In this document: in pieces, positions 54,312 through 62,951 of the stretch | How the letters are laid out: every line of letters begins with the position of its first letter | How positions within the stretch are numbered: position 1 is the stretch's first letter | Assembly (NCBI GenBank): GCA_018333075.1 | Contig: BORH01000002.1 | Location: 248,001-312,000 of the forward strand | Source of the DNA: Heyndrickxia sporothermodurans | GTDB lineage: Bacteria; Bacillota; Bacilli; Bacillales; Bacillaceae_C | Length of the DNA: 64,000 nucleotides | Reading direction: 5' to 3' | Position numbers and translations under genes: made by a program | The notes under the pieces: generated by a model | What the model saw: the letters and a program-made list of their open reading frames with translations, nothing else | What the model was told of the DNA's origin: nothing | Database searches by the model: none

Positions 54312-55172
54312 TCATTTGTAATGGGACAAGGAACCTGTCCCCTTGTCCCTATCTAAAAAGCTTTGGATGTGGTGATAGATTTCGGTTGGTCGTTCTTCAG
54401 GGACTGCATGGCCGGTTTCTTTTAATACGATTAGCTCCGAATTTGCTAAGTCTTGATTGAGCTGTTGTCCTACTTGTAGGGGCATTGATTTGTCGTGATC
54501 TCCCCAGATTAATAGGCAGGGTGTTTTTATTTGGTTTAATATTTCTACTGGAAGATCCCCTTCACGATGGCGAATCATTCTTGTAAGTGCTTTGAAGATT
54601 TCATTTTGTAAAAAAGGCTGTAAATAACCATCGATCATTTCTTCATTAATTAATGCATGATTAAAAAGTGTGTCTTGTAGATTTTTCTTCACACCTGTTC
54701 GTGCAAACCAATATTTCAAAAACATATGGAAATATGGGATGTAGCTTGAAAGAATAAGTGGCAATTTTGACCTCTTCAAATAGGAAGAACTGCAAATCAA
54801 AATTGCTTTTTCCGCTAGCTCATTTCTTCGATGAAGAATGTTTAATACAATTTGCCCCCCCATTGAATGACCTACAAAAATCATTTTTTTCAAACCTAGA
54901 TACTCTGTTAATTGGATGACTGTATCAGCTAAGTTACTATAAGAATATTTATAACGATGACATTTTTCACTTTTTCCAAATGGTGGTAAATCTAATGATA
55001 ATACTTGAAACTTCTCTTTCAAGAGAGGAATTAAATGGCGGTACGTAAAGGTAGAAGAAAGAAATCCGTGTAATAGAACCATTGTTATCTCCGCAGATTG
55101 ATTCGGATAAAGTTCATAATAAACATTAATATTATTGATTGGCTGATGCCCATTTATTACATCTTTCTCCAC
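54312..55172 (-). CDS. alpha/beta hydrolase with a repeat-encoded tail
   Basis: The 286-residue hydrolase has an intact triad: Ser103 in GHSMGG, Asp225 in WGDHDKSMP and His255 in ETGHAVPEE. LLHGFLSS supplies the oxyanion loop. A lid region lies at about 130-200. It is probably an esterase or lipase of unknown substrate. The last residues (DRDKGTGSLSHYK) are read from a 27-bp palindromic repeat (54323-54349), so the tail is not ancestral. The AGGAGGAA-type site lies before ATG 55172. Confidence 0.82.
   Translation of the reverse strand: MEKDVINGHQPINNINVYYELYPNQSAEITMVLLHGFLSSTFTYRHLIPLLKEKFQVLSLDLPPFGKSEKCHRYKYSYSNLADTVIQLTEYLGLKKMIFVGHSMGGQIVLNILHRRNELAEKAILICSSSYLKRSKLPLILSSYIPYFHMFLKYWFARTGVKKNLQDTLFNHALINEEMIDGYLQPFLQNEIFKALTRMIRHREGDLPVEILNQIKTPCLLIWGDHDKSMPLQVGQQLNQDLANSELIVLKETGHAVPEERPTEIYHHIQSFLDRDKGTGSLSHYK
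54323..54349 (+). repeat. 27-bp REP-like palindromic repeat, copy 5 (inside a coding region)
   Basis: This is the best-formed copy: GGGACAAGG and CCTTGTCCC pair perfectly around AACCTGTCC. It covers codons 275-284 of the hydrolase and lies between two convergent genes, where it may also end transcription. Confidence 0.85.
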
Positions 55173-55820
55173 TATTTCTTCCTCCTGACTTTATCTCAAA
55201 ACTATTGAGCTTAATATTCCCCAATAATTTTTCTATACAACATAGAAAATAAAAATCAGAAAATAGAAATAGTAATTACACAATTTATTGTTTTGTAATT
55301 TTATTGAAAGCTTTTACTGAAAAAATATTTTTACATTCTTGACGTTCTTCACACATTCACAAGTCTTTCTTTTCATTTAGAAGAAATGTTAAACGTAAAT
55401 ATGAATTTGAACTCTTATAAAAAGTTGGTTATGAGAAATATTTAAGTTCCTCTTCTTCTATCCCACAATTAAATGATAACTTCAAAGCTATTTTATTTAA
55501 ATCGTTTAGAATAATCTCTTAAAGAAATATGTTGATTTATATCAATCTACTTGAAAACCAAAAAGAGAATTATATCGCTTCATTAAAATTAAAAATTCGA
55601 AAATTATTCGATATTTTTCTAATTTTGTATCTAAATTGTTTCTTATAATGAAATTGGTAAGTAGTGAATGTCAATATTGGACAAATTTATCAAATGTTTA
55701 AATGATTTTTACAGATTACGTTTTTTTCTCAATTGCATCCAACTGGATGTAATCACTTGTATGAAATTTACAATGAAAGACAAAAGTTCTTTTTTGTCTA
55801 ATTATAACGGAGGTTCGATA
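55173..55820. other. intergenic region upstream of the ResC-like gene
   Basis: No gene is supported. TTGATTTATATCAA at 55532-55545 matches the TTGAT-n4-ATCAA form of an FNR site, but it lies nearly 290 bases from the gene. A TATAAT at about 55645 could be the -10 of the promoter. Confidence 0.4.
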
Positions 55821-57014
55821 ATGACTGCAAAAGCACTAGTTGATTTAAGTAGTACTGCTTTATACATTTCCTTTATTATTTATTTGCTTGCGATGATCCC
55901 ATTTGGATTATCCATAAAATCAAGAAAGAACATTTTTTCAAAAATAGCTGTTTTGATGACAATGATTGGATTCATCTTTCAATTAGTATACTTTGCTACT
56001 AGATGGTACGTTGCAGGGCATGCCCCGGTTAGTAATCTTTATGAGTTTATGACATTCTTTGGAATAATGCTAGTTGGAAGTTTCTTAATTTTTAATTTCT
56101 TGTATCACCAAAATGTTGTCGGTCTTTTTGTACTTCCATTGGCATTAATCATTCTCGGTTATGCCAATGCATTCTCTAAAGATATATCACCATTAATCCC
56201 AGCATTACAAAGTAAATGGTTAACGATTCATGTAATAACAGTTGCATTTGCAAGTGCTGTTCTATCCATTTCATTTGCTACGAGTGTAATTTATTTACTG
56301 AAAAAAATAGATATTGAACGCTCAAGTTTACAATCCTTTTTTCTCGAATTCATTATGTATCTACTTGTAGTTATACTGGGTTTCATTACAATAACTACAT
56401 CATTTAACCTAGCAGGCTATTCAAAAAAGGTCCAATTTGAAAACAAACAATCTCAGGTAGAGATATATGAATATAAATTACCAATTATAGTAGCTCCAAA
56501 AGATTCAATTCTTCAAACGAAGAACAGTTCATTAAAAGAAGAAAATATACCAAATCATATTTTTACAGTTCCAAATCTAATTGATGCTCAAAAATTAAAT
56601 ACGATCATTTGGTCATTTTTAGTTGGTTCAATTTTATATTTATTATTCCGTCTTTTTAGCCGTCGAAAAATCTCATCCTTGCTAAAACCTTTGACGAATA
56701 AAGTGAATCTCGTTTTAATGGATGAGATTACCTATCGTGTCATCATAATAGGATTCCCACTATTCGCTCTTGGTGGACTCATTTTCGCCATGATATGGGC
56801 ACAACTTGCATGGTCCCGGTTTTGGGGATGGGATCCAAAAGAAGTTTGGGCACTGATTACATTCTTATTTTATACAGCATTTTTACACTTAAGATTAAGT
56901 AAAGGGTGGGAAGGTGAAAAAACTTCATGGTTAGCAATCATAGGATTCGGAATTATCGTTTTTAATCAAGTTTTTGTTAATCTAATTATTTCCGGTCTAC
57001 ACTCTTATGCATAA
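55821..57014 (+). CDS. cytochrome c biogenesis protein CcsA/ResC family
   Basis: A 397-residue membrane protein with about eight spans carries the haem-handling WWD motif (WSRFWGWDPKEVWALITF) and conserved histidines in GHAPVSNLYEF, LTIHVITVAF and SGLHSYA. CcsA/ResC proteins bring haem across the membrane for attachment to c-type cytochromes, normally with ResB. The size fits Bacillus ResC (about 390). The frame opens upstream at 55668, but GGAGG fits ATG 55821. No resA or resB adjoins it, which is odd; it may be a second copy or have its partner elsewhere. Confidence 0.87.
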   Translation: MTAKALVDLSSTALYISFIIYLLAMIPFGLSIKSRKNIFSKIAVLMTMIGFIFQLVYFATRWYVAGHAPVSNLYEFMTFFGIMLVGSFLIFNFLYHQNVVGLFVLPLALIILGYANAFSKDISPLIPALQSKWLTIHVITVAFASAVLSISFATSVIYLLKKIDIERSSLQSFFLEFIMYLLVVILGFITITTSFNLAGYSKKVQFENKQSQVEIYEYKLPIIVAPKDSILQTKNSSLKEENIPNHIFTVPNLIDAQKLNTIIWSFLVGSILYLLFRLFSRRKISSLLKPLTNKVNLVLMDEITYRVIIIGFPLFALGGLIFAMIWAQLAWSRFWGWDPKEVWALITFLFYTAFLHLRLSKGWEGEKTSWLAIIGFGIIVFNQVFVNLIISGLHSYA

Positions 57015-57031
57015 GGGACAAACTGTTCTTC

Positions 57032-57080
57032 AGCTTGTAGACAAAGTCTAAAAATAAGACTCAATCTGCAAGCTTTCTTT
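57032..57080 (+). terminator. terminator of the ResC-like gene
   Basis: AGCTTGTAG pairs with CTGCAAGCT around an inner AGAC/GTCT-type hairpin, followed by TTCTTT. Confidence 0.7.
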
Positions 57081-57151
57081 AAAAAATTTGGGTGAAAAGA
57101 GTTATTTTGCGAAGGTTGGGTAAATTCGAGTAGCTGATATTGGAGGAATGT

Positions 57152-57499
57152 ATGACAAATGAAACTGTAAATGAATGGTTAAAAGAAAATGGGTTATCTG
57201 ATACTGATATTGATTTTATTGAAACAATTTTGACTTTCACATCTACAGCAAAAATGTTACCGCCTAAAACTGATGAAATCAACAATAAGTTTCAAACTCT
57301 CTTTCCAGGAAGGAAAGCAAAAATTACACCATATTTAACCTATCAACAGTTCGAAAAAGTATTACAAGATAATAATTTGTCTATCGATTCGCATGATCTC
57401 TTAAATAGATTTCGGTCACAAGGCATGTGTGCGGAACTCTGTGAAGAATTATTAAATAACAACATAATAAAATTTTTCATATATTCACCGGAGGTGTGA
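57152..57499 (+). CDS. hypothetical protein with CxxxC motif, upstream of an ArsD-like gene
   Basis: TTGGAGGAATGT precedes ATG 57152. The 115-residue acidic protein has an N-terminal helical part (ETVNEWLKENGLSDTDIDFI) and a C-terminal MCAELCEELL with two cysteines four apart. It is not a family I know. It lies ten bases before the ArsD-like gene and is surely in the same operon, so a shared thiol or metal-related task is possible. Confidence 0.55.
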   Translation: MTNETVNEWLKENGLSDTDIDFIETILTFTSTAKMLPPKTDEINNKFQTLFPGRKAKITPYLTYQQFEKVLQDNNLSIDSHDLLNRFRSQGMCAELCEELLNNNIIKFFIYSPEV

Positions 57500-57509
57500 A
57501 ACTAGGTAA

Positions 57510-57836
57510 ATGATAAATATTAGCTATTATTGTCTTGCAGATAATGAAAATTGTTTAGAACTAGAAGTCTTTAAAAGTTTACATAATGAAAATTTCCGAA
57601 ATTCTTATAACCTTCATAGCGAAGATAAGTTAATAACACATTTATATATTAAATCCGAGTCAAGTACTCCATTTTCTCAAAATGAATTAGTTGACAAAGA
57701 GCTTAATAAAGACGGAGATAACGCATTACCTTTAGTAATTATCAATAATGAAATCATCAAACGTGGTGATTTACTTACAGTAGAGGAATTATCAGATCTT
57801 CTTGGAATTGGGATTTCTATTCAATTAGACGAATAA
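57510..57836 (+). CDS. ArsD-like protein (thioredoxin-fold)
   Basis: The end of this 108-residue protein (GDNALPLVIINNEIIKRGDL, then LTVEELSDLLGI) matches the C-terminal half of ArsD, the arsenic metallochaperone and repressor (ALPLxxVDGE, GRYPT..EL). The N-terminus starts INISYYCLADNENC, with two cysteines in place of the ArsD CC pair. No arsA, arsB or arsR adjoins. The fold call is reasonable, but an arsenic role is not supported. It ends at a strong terminator. Confidence 0.6.
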   Translation: MINISYYCLADNENCLELEVFKSLHNENFRNSYNLHSEDKLITHLYIKSESSTPFSQNELVDKELNKDGDNALPLVIINNEIIKRGDLLTVEELSDLLGIGISIQLDE

Positions 57837-57844
57837 TTTTTTTG

Positions 57845-57866
57845 CCAGGCGATAGCCTGGTTTTTT
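57845..57866 (+). terminator. terminator of the ArsD-like operon
   Basis: CCAGGC-GATA-GCCTGG followed by TTTTTT, nine bases after the stop codon. Confidence 0.88.
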
Positions 57867-58159
57867 ATTATTAAAATGTTAAGTAACACAAACTAAAAAA
57901 CCTCTATATAGAGCTAGTTCTAGTTTATCTATACTCATAAACTAACCAATCTTGTTCATATAGTTGAAGTATAAATTGTACATGACCTTTTTGAGTAATT
58001 AAAGTTCAATAATTTATAAAAAAGTCTGATCATTTAAAACAAAGATTGAAGTAAAAAAGTTTGATGAAAATATCTATGTTATAGGGGATTTCTTTGCTCA
58101 ACAATCGGGCTAGATTATTGAAGATAAGCGACCCGATAGTTTAGTAACTTCAACAAAAA
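57867..58159. other. intergenic with a palindromic repeat
   Basis: No gene is seen. The only structured element is the ATCGGG...CCCGAT repeat at 58104-58137. Confidence 0.45.
58104..58137. repeat. ATCGGG/CCCGAT hairpin repeat, copy 1
   Basis: ATCGGG and CCCGAT close a stem-loop of 34 bases. Its left part (CAATCGGGCTAGATTATTGA) resembles the sequence at 59249. The two flank the glycosyltransferase gene. Confidence 0.4.
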
Positions 58160-58184
58160 AAGCGTTAATCCTTCGATTAACGTC
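58160..58184 (-). terminator. terminator of the glycosyltransferase gene
   Basis: On the minus strand GACGTTAATC-GAAG-GATTAACGC is followed by TTTTTTTG. Confidence 0.8.
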
Positions 58185-58270
58185 ACTGTTTATTTAAGTA
58201 CATTTTTTTACAATCAGTTTGAAACCTAGCTTTAGTTTAACTCATGAACAATCTAATAGTATTTCTATTT

Positions 58271-59032
58271 TTATCTATCTTGATTTTCATAATATGCTTC
58301 ATCCGCATATTTCTGGTCTGTTCCTTTAAGATAAGCTAGGATCATTTTCGGACGTTTAAGTAAAACCCAGTCTCCATGTATATCAAACTTTCTACTTGAA
58401 GTTATCATCCCATTTTGAATCGTCCCGTATTTTTTCCCCTTCTTTTTTCCCCACTCTTTTAATCGTTTAGCGAAATCTGCATCTTCTGCCATAAGCATAT
58501 CTTCATTAAATCCCTTAATCGATTTAAAATCCTTTTTGTAGCACCAAAAGATTCCCACAGAAATTGCTCCATATTTAAAGAATAGTGGCCCAATTAATAA
58601 CAAAGTTGAAACAAAAATTCCTAAAGACATTCTTTCAAATTTTCCTGTAACTCCGCCGCCAATGTACTTTCCAGTGATTAAGTACTCCTCTACCTTAGAC
58701 AACACATGTTCGTTCATCTGTGTATCTGCATCAATTGTAACGATGATTTCACCTCTAGCTATTTCAACACCTGCATTCCTAATTTTAGAAAGGTTTTTAT
58801 CGTTATTCTTTATTATGATACATTTATACGATTTTGCAATTTCTTCCGTTCTGTCTGTACATCGATTTAACACAACAATGATTTCAACTTGATTGTTAAA
58901 TAATTTTGAGGCTTTTGAAATAGATTCTAAGCATTTTCCAATGTACTTTTCTTCATTATGGGCGGGTATTACAATTGAAATTTTTATATCCTCTTTATTT
59001 TTATCTTCTGAAGAGTTCTTCTTTTCGTTCAC
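58271..59032 (-). CDS. GT2-family glycosyltransferase
   Basis: A 253-residue GT-A fold transferase opens with ISIVIPAHNEEKYIGKCLES and has VLNRCTDRTEE. The nucleotide-sugar/metal motif is TIDADT. A hydrophobic stretch (FVSTLLLIGPLFFKYGAISV) suggests membrane association, and EDADFAKRLKEWG provides the acceptor-side acid residues. It should add a sugar to a lipid or wall polymer; donor and acceptor are unknown. GTG 59032 follows GGGGGAG. It is a single gene. Confidence 0.82.
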   Translation of the reverse strand: MNEKKNSSEDKNKEDIKISIVIPAHNEEKYIGKCLESISKASKLFNNQVEIIVVLNRCTDRTEEIAKSYKCIIIKNNDKNLSKIRNAGVEIARGEIIVTIDADTQMNEHVLSKVEEYLITGKYIGGGVTGKFERMSLGIFVSTLLLIGPLFFKYGAISVGIFWCYKKDFKSIKGFNEDMLMAEDADFAKRLKEWGKKKGKKYGTIQNGMITSSRKFDIHGDWVLLKRPKMILAYLKGTDQKYADEAYYENQDR

Positions 59033-59354
59033 ACAATATCTCCCCCTTTAAATGAAACAATTTATATTTCTGTAACTGTGACTTGAAACTAACAAGAGTG
59101 AATGATGTGGTAATTAAATCAAATTGGAACTATAATATTCACTTCCTAAAATTTACCTGATGAAATTAAAGCCTATAACAAACACCGCCCTTATTCGGAA
59201 TATTATTACATTATTAATTGTATGAACTATTACAAATTTCAAATTAAACAATCGGGCGTGATTGTGGAGCAACTTAGATAGGAAATGATCAATCTTTTTT
59301 CCAAAACACTCTCATTTCTATGATCGTTTATCAAGGCTATTAGTATCATTTTGA
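59033..59354. other. intergenic
   Basis: No gene is seen in 320 bases. It contains a half copy of the ATCGGG repeat at 59249-59272. Confidence 0.45.
59249..59272. repeat. ATCGGG repeat, partial copy 2
   Basis: CAATCGGGCGTGATTGTGGA shares its first eight bases and overall layout with the repeat at 58104 but lacks the CCCGAT arm. Confidence 0.35.
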
Positions 59355-59567
59355 TCAAACTATTTTTTTAGCAACAGTAGTCTTATTAAATGTATTCTGA
59401 AAATCCTTTAAATCTTTAACATATTGCTTTATAACAAGAGGATCCGATTTGTATGAAACAGTTTTGTAGACACTAAAAAATGAATAAGGATAAAGCCAAG
59501 TCATTAATAATATAAAAATTACAATTAAACTTACCAAACCTAAAACGATTCCTTTTATTTTAGTCAA
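59355..59567 (-). CDS. small single-span membrane protein, unknown
   Basis: AAGAGGAAAT selects TTG 59567 and gives 70 residues: a basic start, one membrane helix (GLVSLIVIFILLMTWLY) and a charged outer tail. The longer upstream frame has no ribosome site. I recognise no family. Confidence 0.5.
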   Translation of the reverse strand: MTKIKGIVLGLVSLIVIFILLMTWLYPYSFFSVYKTVSYKSDPLVIKQYVKDLKDFQNTFNKTTVAKKIV

Positions 59568-59761
59568 ATTATTTCCTCTTTTTTCTGTATATAAATATTG
59601 AACAATATAGTAATATACAACCATTTTATCAGAAAATTTCAATATTGGAAATATAAATCAAAAAAGTGTTATCTAAAAATAGTAAAGAAACTACACCCCA
59701 GCTATTATTCAATATATTTTTATCTTTAAAACACTGGCTAATAAAAATAGAGATACAATTG

Positions 59762-59908
59762 TTAGTACAGTGGTATAACATTACCTGTTGGTTTTAAGAA
59801 ATAAAAATAATAACCTTTAGTCCCTAAAACATAAACACTCAAATCGAATAAAAAAATCAGAGTTAAAAGTATTATCAACCTTTTTGGGATCTTAATAATC
59901 ATATACAT
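59762..59908 (-). CDS. small hydrophobic protein, unknown
   Basis: CGGAGA at 9-base spacing selects ATG 59908, giving 48 residues with one hydrophobic helix (LIILLTLIFLFDLSVYVL) and a tyrosine-rich end. It lies downstream of the SUKH gene, beyond its terminator. It is a weak candidate. Confidence 0.4.
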   Translation of the reverse strand: MYMIIKIPKRLIILLTLIFLFDLSVYVLGTKGYYFYFLKPTGNVIPLY

Positions 59909-59961
59909 TGTATTCTTTCTCCGTTTGAAAGCTATCACTATTAGTCTAAAAAGAAATAAAC

Positions 59962-59978
59962 GCCTCTTTAGAAGAGGC
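59962..59978 (-). terminator. terminator of the SUKH gene
   Basis: GCCTCTT-TAG/CTA-AAGAGGC stem 16 bases after the stop, then GTTTATTTCTTTTT on the minus strand. Confidence 0.75.
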
Positions 59979-59993
59979 TCAAAATACAAAAAA

Positions 59994-60503
59994 TTACTCC
60001 CAAAACGAGGCACCATTTGATTTAATAAACTTTTCTAACCATTGTTCAACGTTCATTTGAAGAACCATGTGCTCGTCAGGATCATCACTATCAAAATATA
60101 TAAGATAGTTACAATTTCCTTTTTTAACTTTATTTAAATCAATGATTAAATGACCCTGCAAAGTTCTGTAATAGCCAATTGAATACCATCCATCTGAAAA
60201 GTAATCTAAGTGATTTTCAATAATTTTATCAATAGAATACAAGTCGAAGCCACATCCGTACTCATCATTAAAAATGTCAATACCATTATGGACTAGTAGC
60301 AACTTTTTATAATCTTAAGGTAAAACCCAACCGTAATTTTTCTCAAAACTATCAAGTCTTTCAATACATACAGGTTCATTAAATGAGCATGTAACTTCAC
60401 ATATATCTCCCCATTGATCTATAATTGTAGTTTCTAAATTTTCATCAAGTTTTTCTTTTAATTCCACAAGTGTAGAGTAAATGGTTGAATCATTATTATT
60501 CAT
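59994..60503 (-). pseudogene. SMI1/KNR4 (SUKH) immunity-type protein, broken by an in-frame stop
   Basis: Two frames in the same register join into one SUKH-family protein of about 169 residues. The N-terminal part ends with DSFEKNYGWVLP. A TAA at 60315-60317 stands where families show a charged residue (LPxDYKxxL). Then DYKKLLLVHNGIDIFNDE continues with the rest of the domain (YLIYFDSDDPDEHMVLQ). SUKH proteins are immunity partners of many polymorphic toxins. One base change explains the break. No toxin gene adjoins. Either it is an inactivated orphan immunity gene or the sequence has an error. Confidence 0.7.
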
Positions 60504-60612
60504 CTTTTCACCTTACTTTTTAGAAGGATTATAACAGTTCACTAAGAAATGAAAATTCGCGTTGATTTTTAAAATAATTGGATGGTAGCTCTTATGTAAA
60601 TCTATTTATATT

Positions 60613-62025
60613 TTATTTTTCATTAGCTATTGGTAGTTTTACTTCAATTAATGTTCCGCTTTTACTACTTGTAATATTCATTTGACCATTATGGCTTTCG
60701 ATAATTTGAAAACAAATGGTCAAACCTAATCCTGTTCCTTTCTCTTTTGTTGTATAAAAAGGTTTACCTAATTGCTGTAAATGCTCTTTTGGAATCCCAC
60801 CACCTTCGTCAAGGATACTTATCGTAATATGATTTTTGTCAAATTTTTTAACTATTACTACTATTTTTCCACCTTTAGGCATTGCTTCGATAGAATTTTT
60901 TATAAGATTAATAATAACTTGTTTTAATTGATTTTCATCGCATGTAACTAATGGAATATTCGGCTCAATTATTGTTTTAATATCAATATTATTTAAAATC
61001 GCTTGTGTCTGAATAAAAGTAATGACTTGTTCTAATAGTATCTCTACATTTTTCCGGCAAAATGTTGGTGATTTTGGTTTAGCCAGTATTAATAATTCAT
61101 TTAGGATCATTTCAATCCTATCAATTTCAGACATTATAATTTCAAAATATATCTTTTTTTCTTTCCATCCTGTTTCTATAAGCTGAAGAAACCCTTTCAT
61201 TGCAGTCAATGGATTTCTAATCTCATGTGCAATCCCGGCTGCTAATTGTCCTGCAGTTGTTAACTTTTCTGATTGCAACATAAGTTCTTGTGAAATTTTA
61301 CGTTCACTTATGTCTTTCACCATTACATATAATGCCTTTTTACTTTCATGGATAATTGGAAATGATGTAATTTCTACATCAATAATATTCCCGTTATTTG
61401 AAATCCACTGTTGCTCCATTTTTGATGCAATCTTCCCTTGATTTACCATTGTCATTCTTTCTTTTACTAGATGATGAAACTTTGAATCGATAAAAGTAAA
61501 TGGGGACTTTCCTACAACCTCTTTCTTAGATTTAGCCCCAAGAAGTACTAAACCCAATTTATTGATTTCTACACATCTATTATCCATAACAATTAATGTC
61601 GCTTCTAAAGAGTTCTCAATAATTAACTTTTGACTCTGCTCGAACAACTCTTTTTCTTTTTGATATTCTTTGTATTTCGTAATATTTTGTATTTGAATAT
61701 GATAAACTATTGAACTTTCAATTTTATGAATACACGATATACTTAATAATGTCCAAATGACTTCTCCTTTTGTACCTCTGCACCGTACTTCAATTTGATT
61801 TGTACTTTCTTCAATTAACAACTCATTTAAACAATTTCTTACTTTTTCAACATCTTCTGGATAAATGATCTTTTTTAAGTTGTGGGGAAGTCTTTGAGTA
61901 CAGCTAAAAAGATTATAAAAAGAATGATTTGCTTTAACTATATCCCAATTTAGATCTATTAAAGCATTGCAGATAGGAGAAGAGTTAAAAGTTTTTTCGA
62001 AAAGCTGATCTTCTGTTATTAACAC
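60613..62025 (-). CDS. orphan PAS-domain sensor histidine kinase
   Basis: A cytosolic kinase of about 470 residues with two PAS domains (about 10-110 and 130-250), a HisKA domain (GIAHEIRNPLTAMKGFLQLI, the phosphorylated His) and an HATPase domain (NQLKQVIINLIKNSIEAMPK, DEGGGIPKEHL and GTGLGLTICFQIIESH). The H, N, G1 and G2 boxes are intact. No response regulator adjoins, and the build resembles the KinA-like sporulation-type kinases that feed Spo0F; that link is inferred. GTG 62025 follows AAGGAGG at 9-base spacing; the longer frame has no ribosome site. Confidence 0.85.
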   Translation of the reverse strand: MLITEDQLFEKTFNSSPICNALIDLNWDIVKANHSFYNLFSCTQRLPHNLKKIIYPEDVEKVRNCLNELLIEESTNQIEVRCRGTKGEVIWTLLSISCIHKIESSIVYHIQIQNITKYKEYQKEKELFEQSQKLIIENSLEATLIVMDNRCVEINKLGLVLLGAKSKKEVVGKSPFTFIDSKFHHLVKERMTMVNQGKIASKMEQQWISNNGNIIDVEITSFPIIHESKKALYVMVKDISERKISQELMLQSEKLTTAGQLAAGIAHEIRNPLTAMKGFLQLIETGWKEKKIYFEIIMSEIDRIEMILNELLILAKPKSPTFCRKNVEILLEQVITFIQTQAILNNIDIKTIIEPNIPLVTCDENQLKQVIINLIKNSIEAMPKGGKIVVIVKKFDKNHITISILDEGGGIPKEHLQQLGKPFYTTKEKGTGLGLTICFQIIESHNGQMNITSSKSGTLIEVKLPIANEK

Positions 62026-62217
62026 TGAAGTATTCCTCCTTAATTCATACATAAGAGCTACCAATTTCTATTTTCTCTTATTTTTTCTATTATTAACATT
62101 ATTTCGAATCTAAGAAATACTTATTTTATATTATTGAGATGTATTCTTTACTTACTTTATGATATTTTTTGTAAGTACTGTTAATGACAGAATTACAGCT
62201 TTTTAAATAAAAAAAAA

Positions 62218-62253
62218 GCCCAATATTTCGATTCGATTATCGAGATATTAGAC
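62218..62253 (-). terminator. terminator of the macrodomain gene
   Basis: On the minus strand GTCTAATATCTCGAT pairs with ATCGAAATATTGGGC, followed by TTTTTTTTTT. Confidence 0.85.
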
Positions 62254-62311
62254 TCTACCTGATTACTTACATCTAATAAAATCATAAAAAACTAGACTTT
62301 AACTATTGTTT

Positions 62312-62758
62312 TTAATTAAATCTATACAAATGTAGTTTGGAACCAATAAAAACTTTTTCAATTATCCTATAGACTATATCCCAATCTCCACCAGCTAAAC
62401 CACATCCAATACCATAGGGTAAAGCAATTGAACGATCTGTTTCATTGGCTTTATTTCTCAAACTAAAGAAAGCTTCTTCTAGTGCTTCATAATCCGTTTG
62501 TCTTTTTCCTCTTCCATAATTAGCTTGACCAAAAATATTTGCGATTATTTTACCTTTAGAAGTTTTCACATATTGTACAGTACCTAATAAATTCATACCT
62601 TGTTCTTTACAAAGCTGTTTATATTCTTCAAAAACAGTAGGATAATTCATTTTAATTTGTTTAGCCAATCCTGCTCCCATTACACCCTTACAATTTACTT
62701 GATGTCCTATAATATCCTGTTGTGCTTGAAGAATATCGCCTTCGATTATTCTTATCAT
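62312..62758 (-). CDS. macrodomain protein (TARG1/DarG-like ADP-ribose binding)
   Basis: A 148-residue macrodomain: IIEGDILQAQQDIIGHQVNC, then GVMGAGLAKQI (ribose loop), NIFGQANYGRGKRQTDYEAL and ALPYGIGCGLAGGDWDIV (phosphate loop). Such proteins bind or remove ADP-ribose, some as antitoxins of ART-type toxins. No DarT-like or other transferase adjoins, so it is probably a stand-alone hydrolase. A GGAGG site precedes ATG 62758. It is monocistronic with a strong terminator. Confidence 0.85.
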   Translation of the reverse strand: MIRIIEGDILQAQQDIIGHQVNCKGVMGAGLAKQIKMNYPTVFEEYKQLCKEQGMNLLGTVQYVKTSKGKIIANIFGQANYGRGKRQTDYEALEEAFFSLRNKANETDRSIALPYGIGCGLAGGDWDIVYRIIEKVFIGSKLHLYRFN

Positions 62759-62940
62759 TTTTTATTCCTCCACAAAAACACTTTGGTTTTTTCTAATAAA
62801 AGTATGTTTTATGCATCAATTGAGGTGTTCTTCTGACGTTTTCTAAATAAGAAAAGGATAGCGAAATTTTATTAAAAAAATAGAATATTTGTTAGAAACA
62901 TAGAAATAAATATACAAGTTACATATAAAATCGGCAATAA

Positions 62941-62951
62941 GAACCTGTCCC
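62941..62951 (+). repeat. partial copy of the 27-bp repeat
   Basis: GAACCTGTCCC, the core of the repeat family, touches the stop codon of the right-edge gene. Confidence 0.5.

Noticed and set aside
55532-55545. TTGATTTATATCAA as an FNR operator for the ResC-like gene
   Set aside because: It fits the enterobacterial form of the site, but it lies nearly 290 bases from the gene start and AT-rich DNA yields such matches by chance.
59355-60503. A new toxin-immunity cluster around the SUKH gene
   Set aside because: Only the broken immunity-type gene and two tiny membrane ORFs are present; no toxin domain was found nearby.
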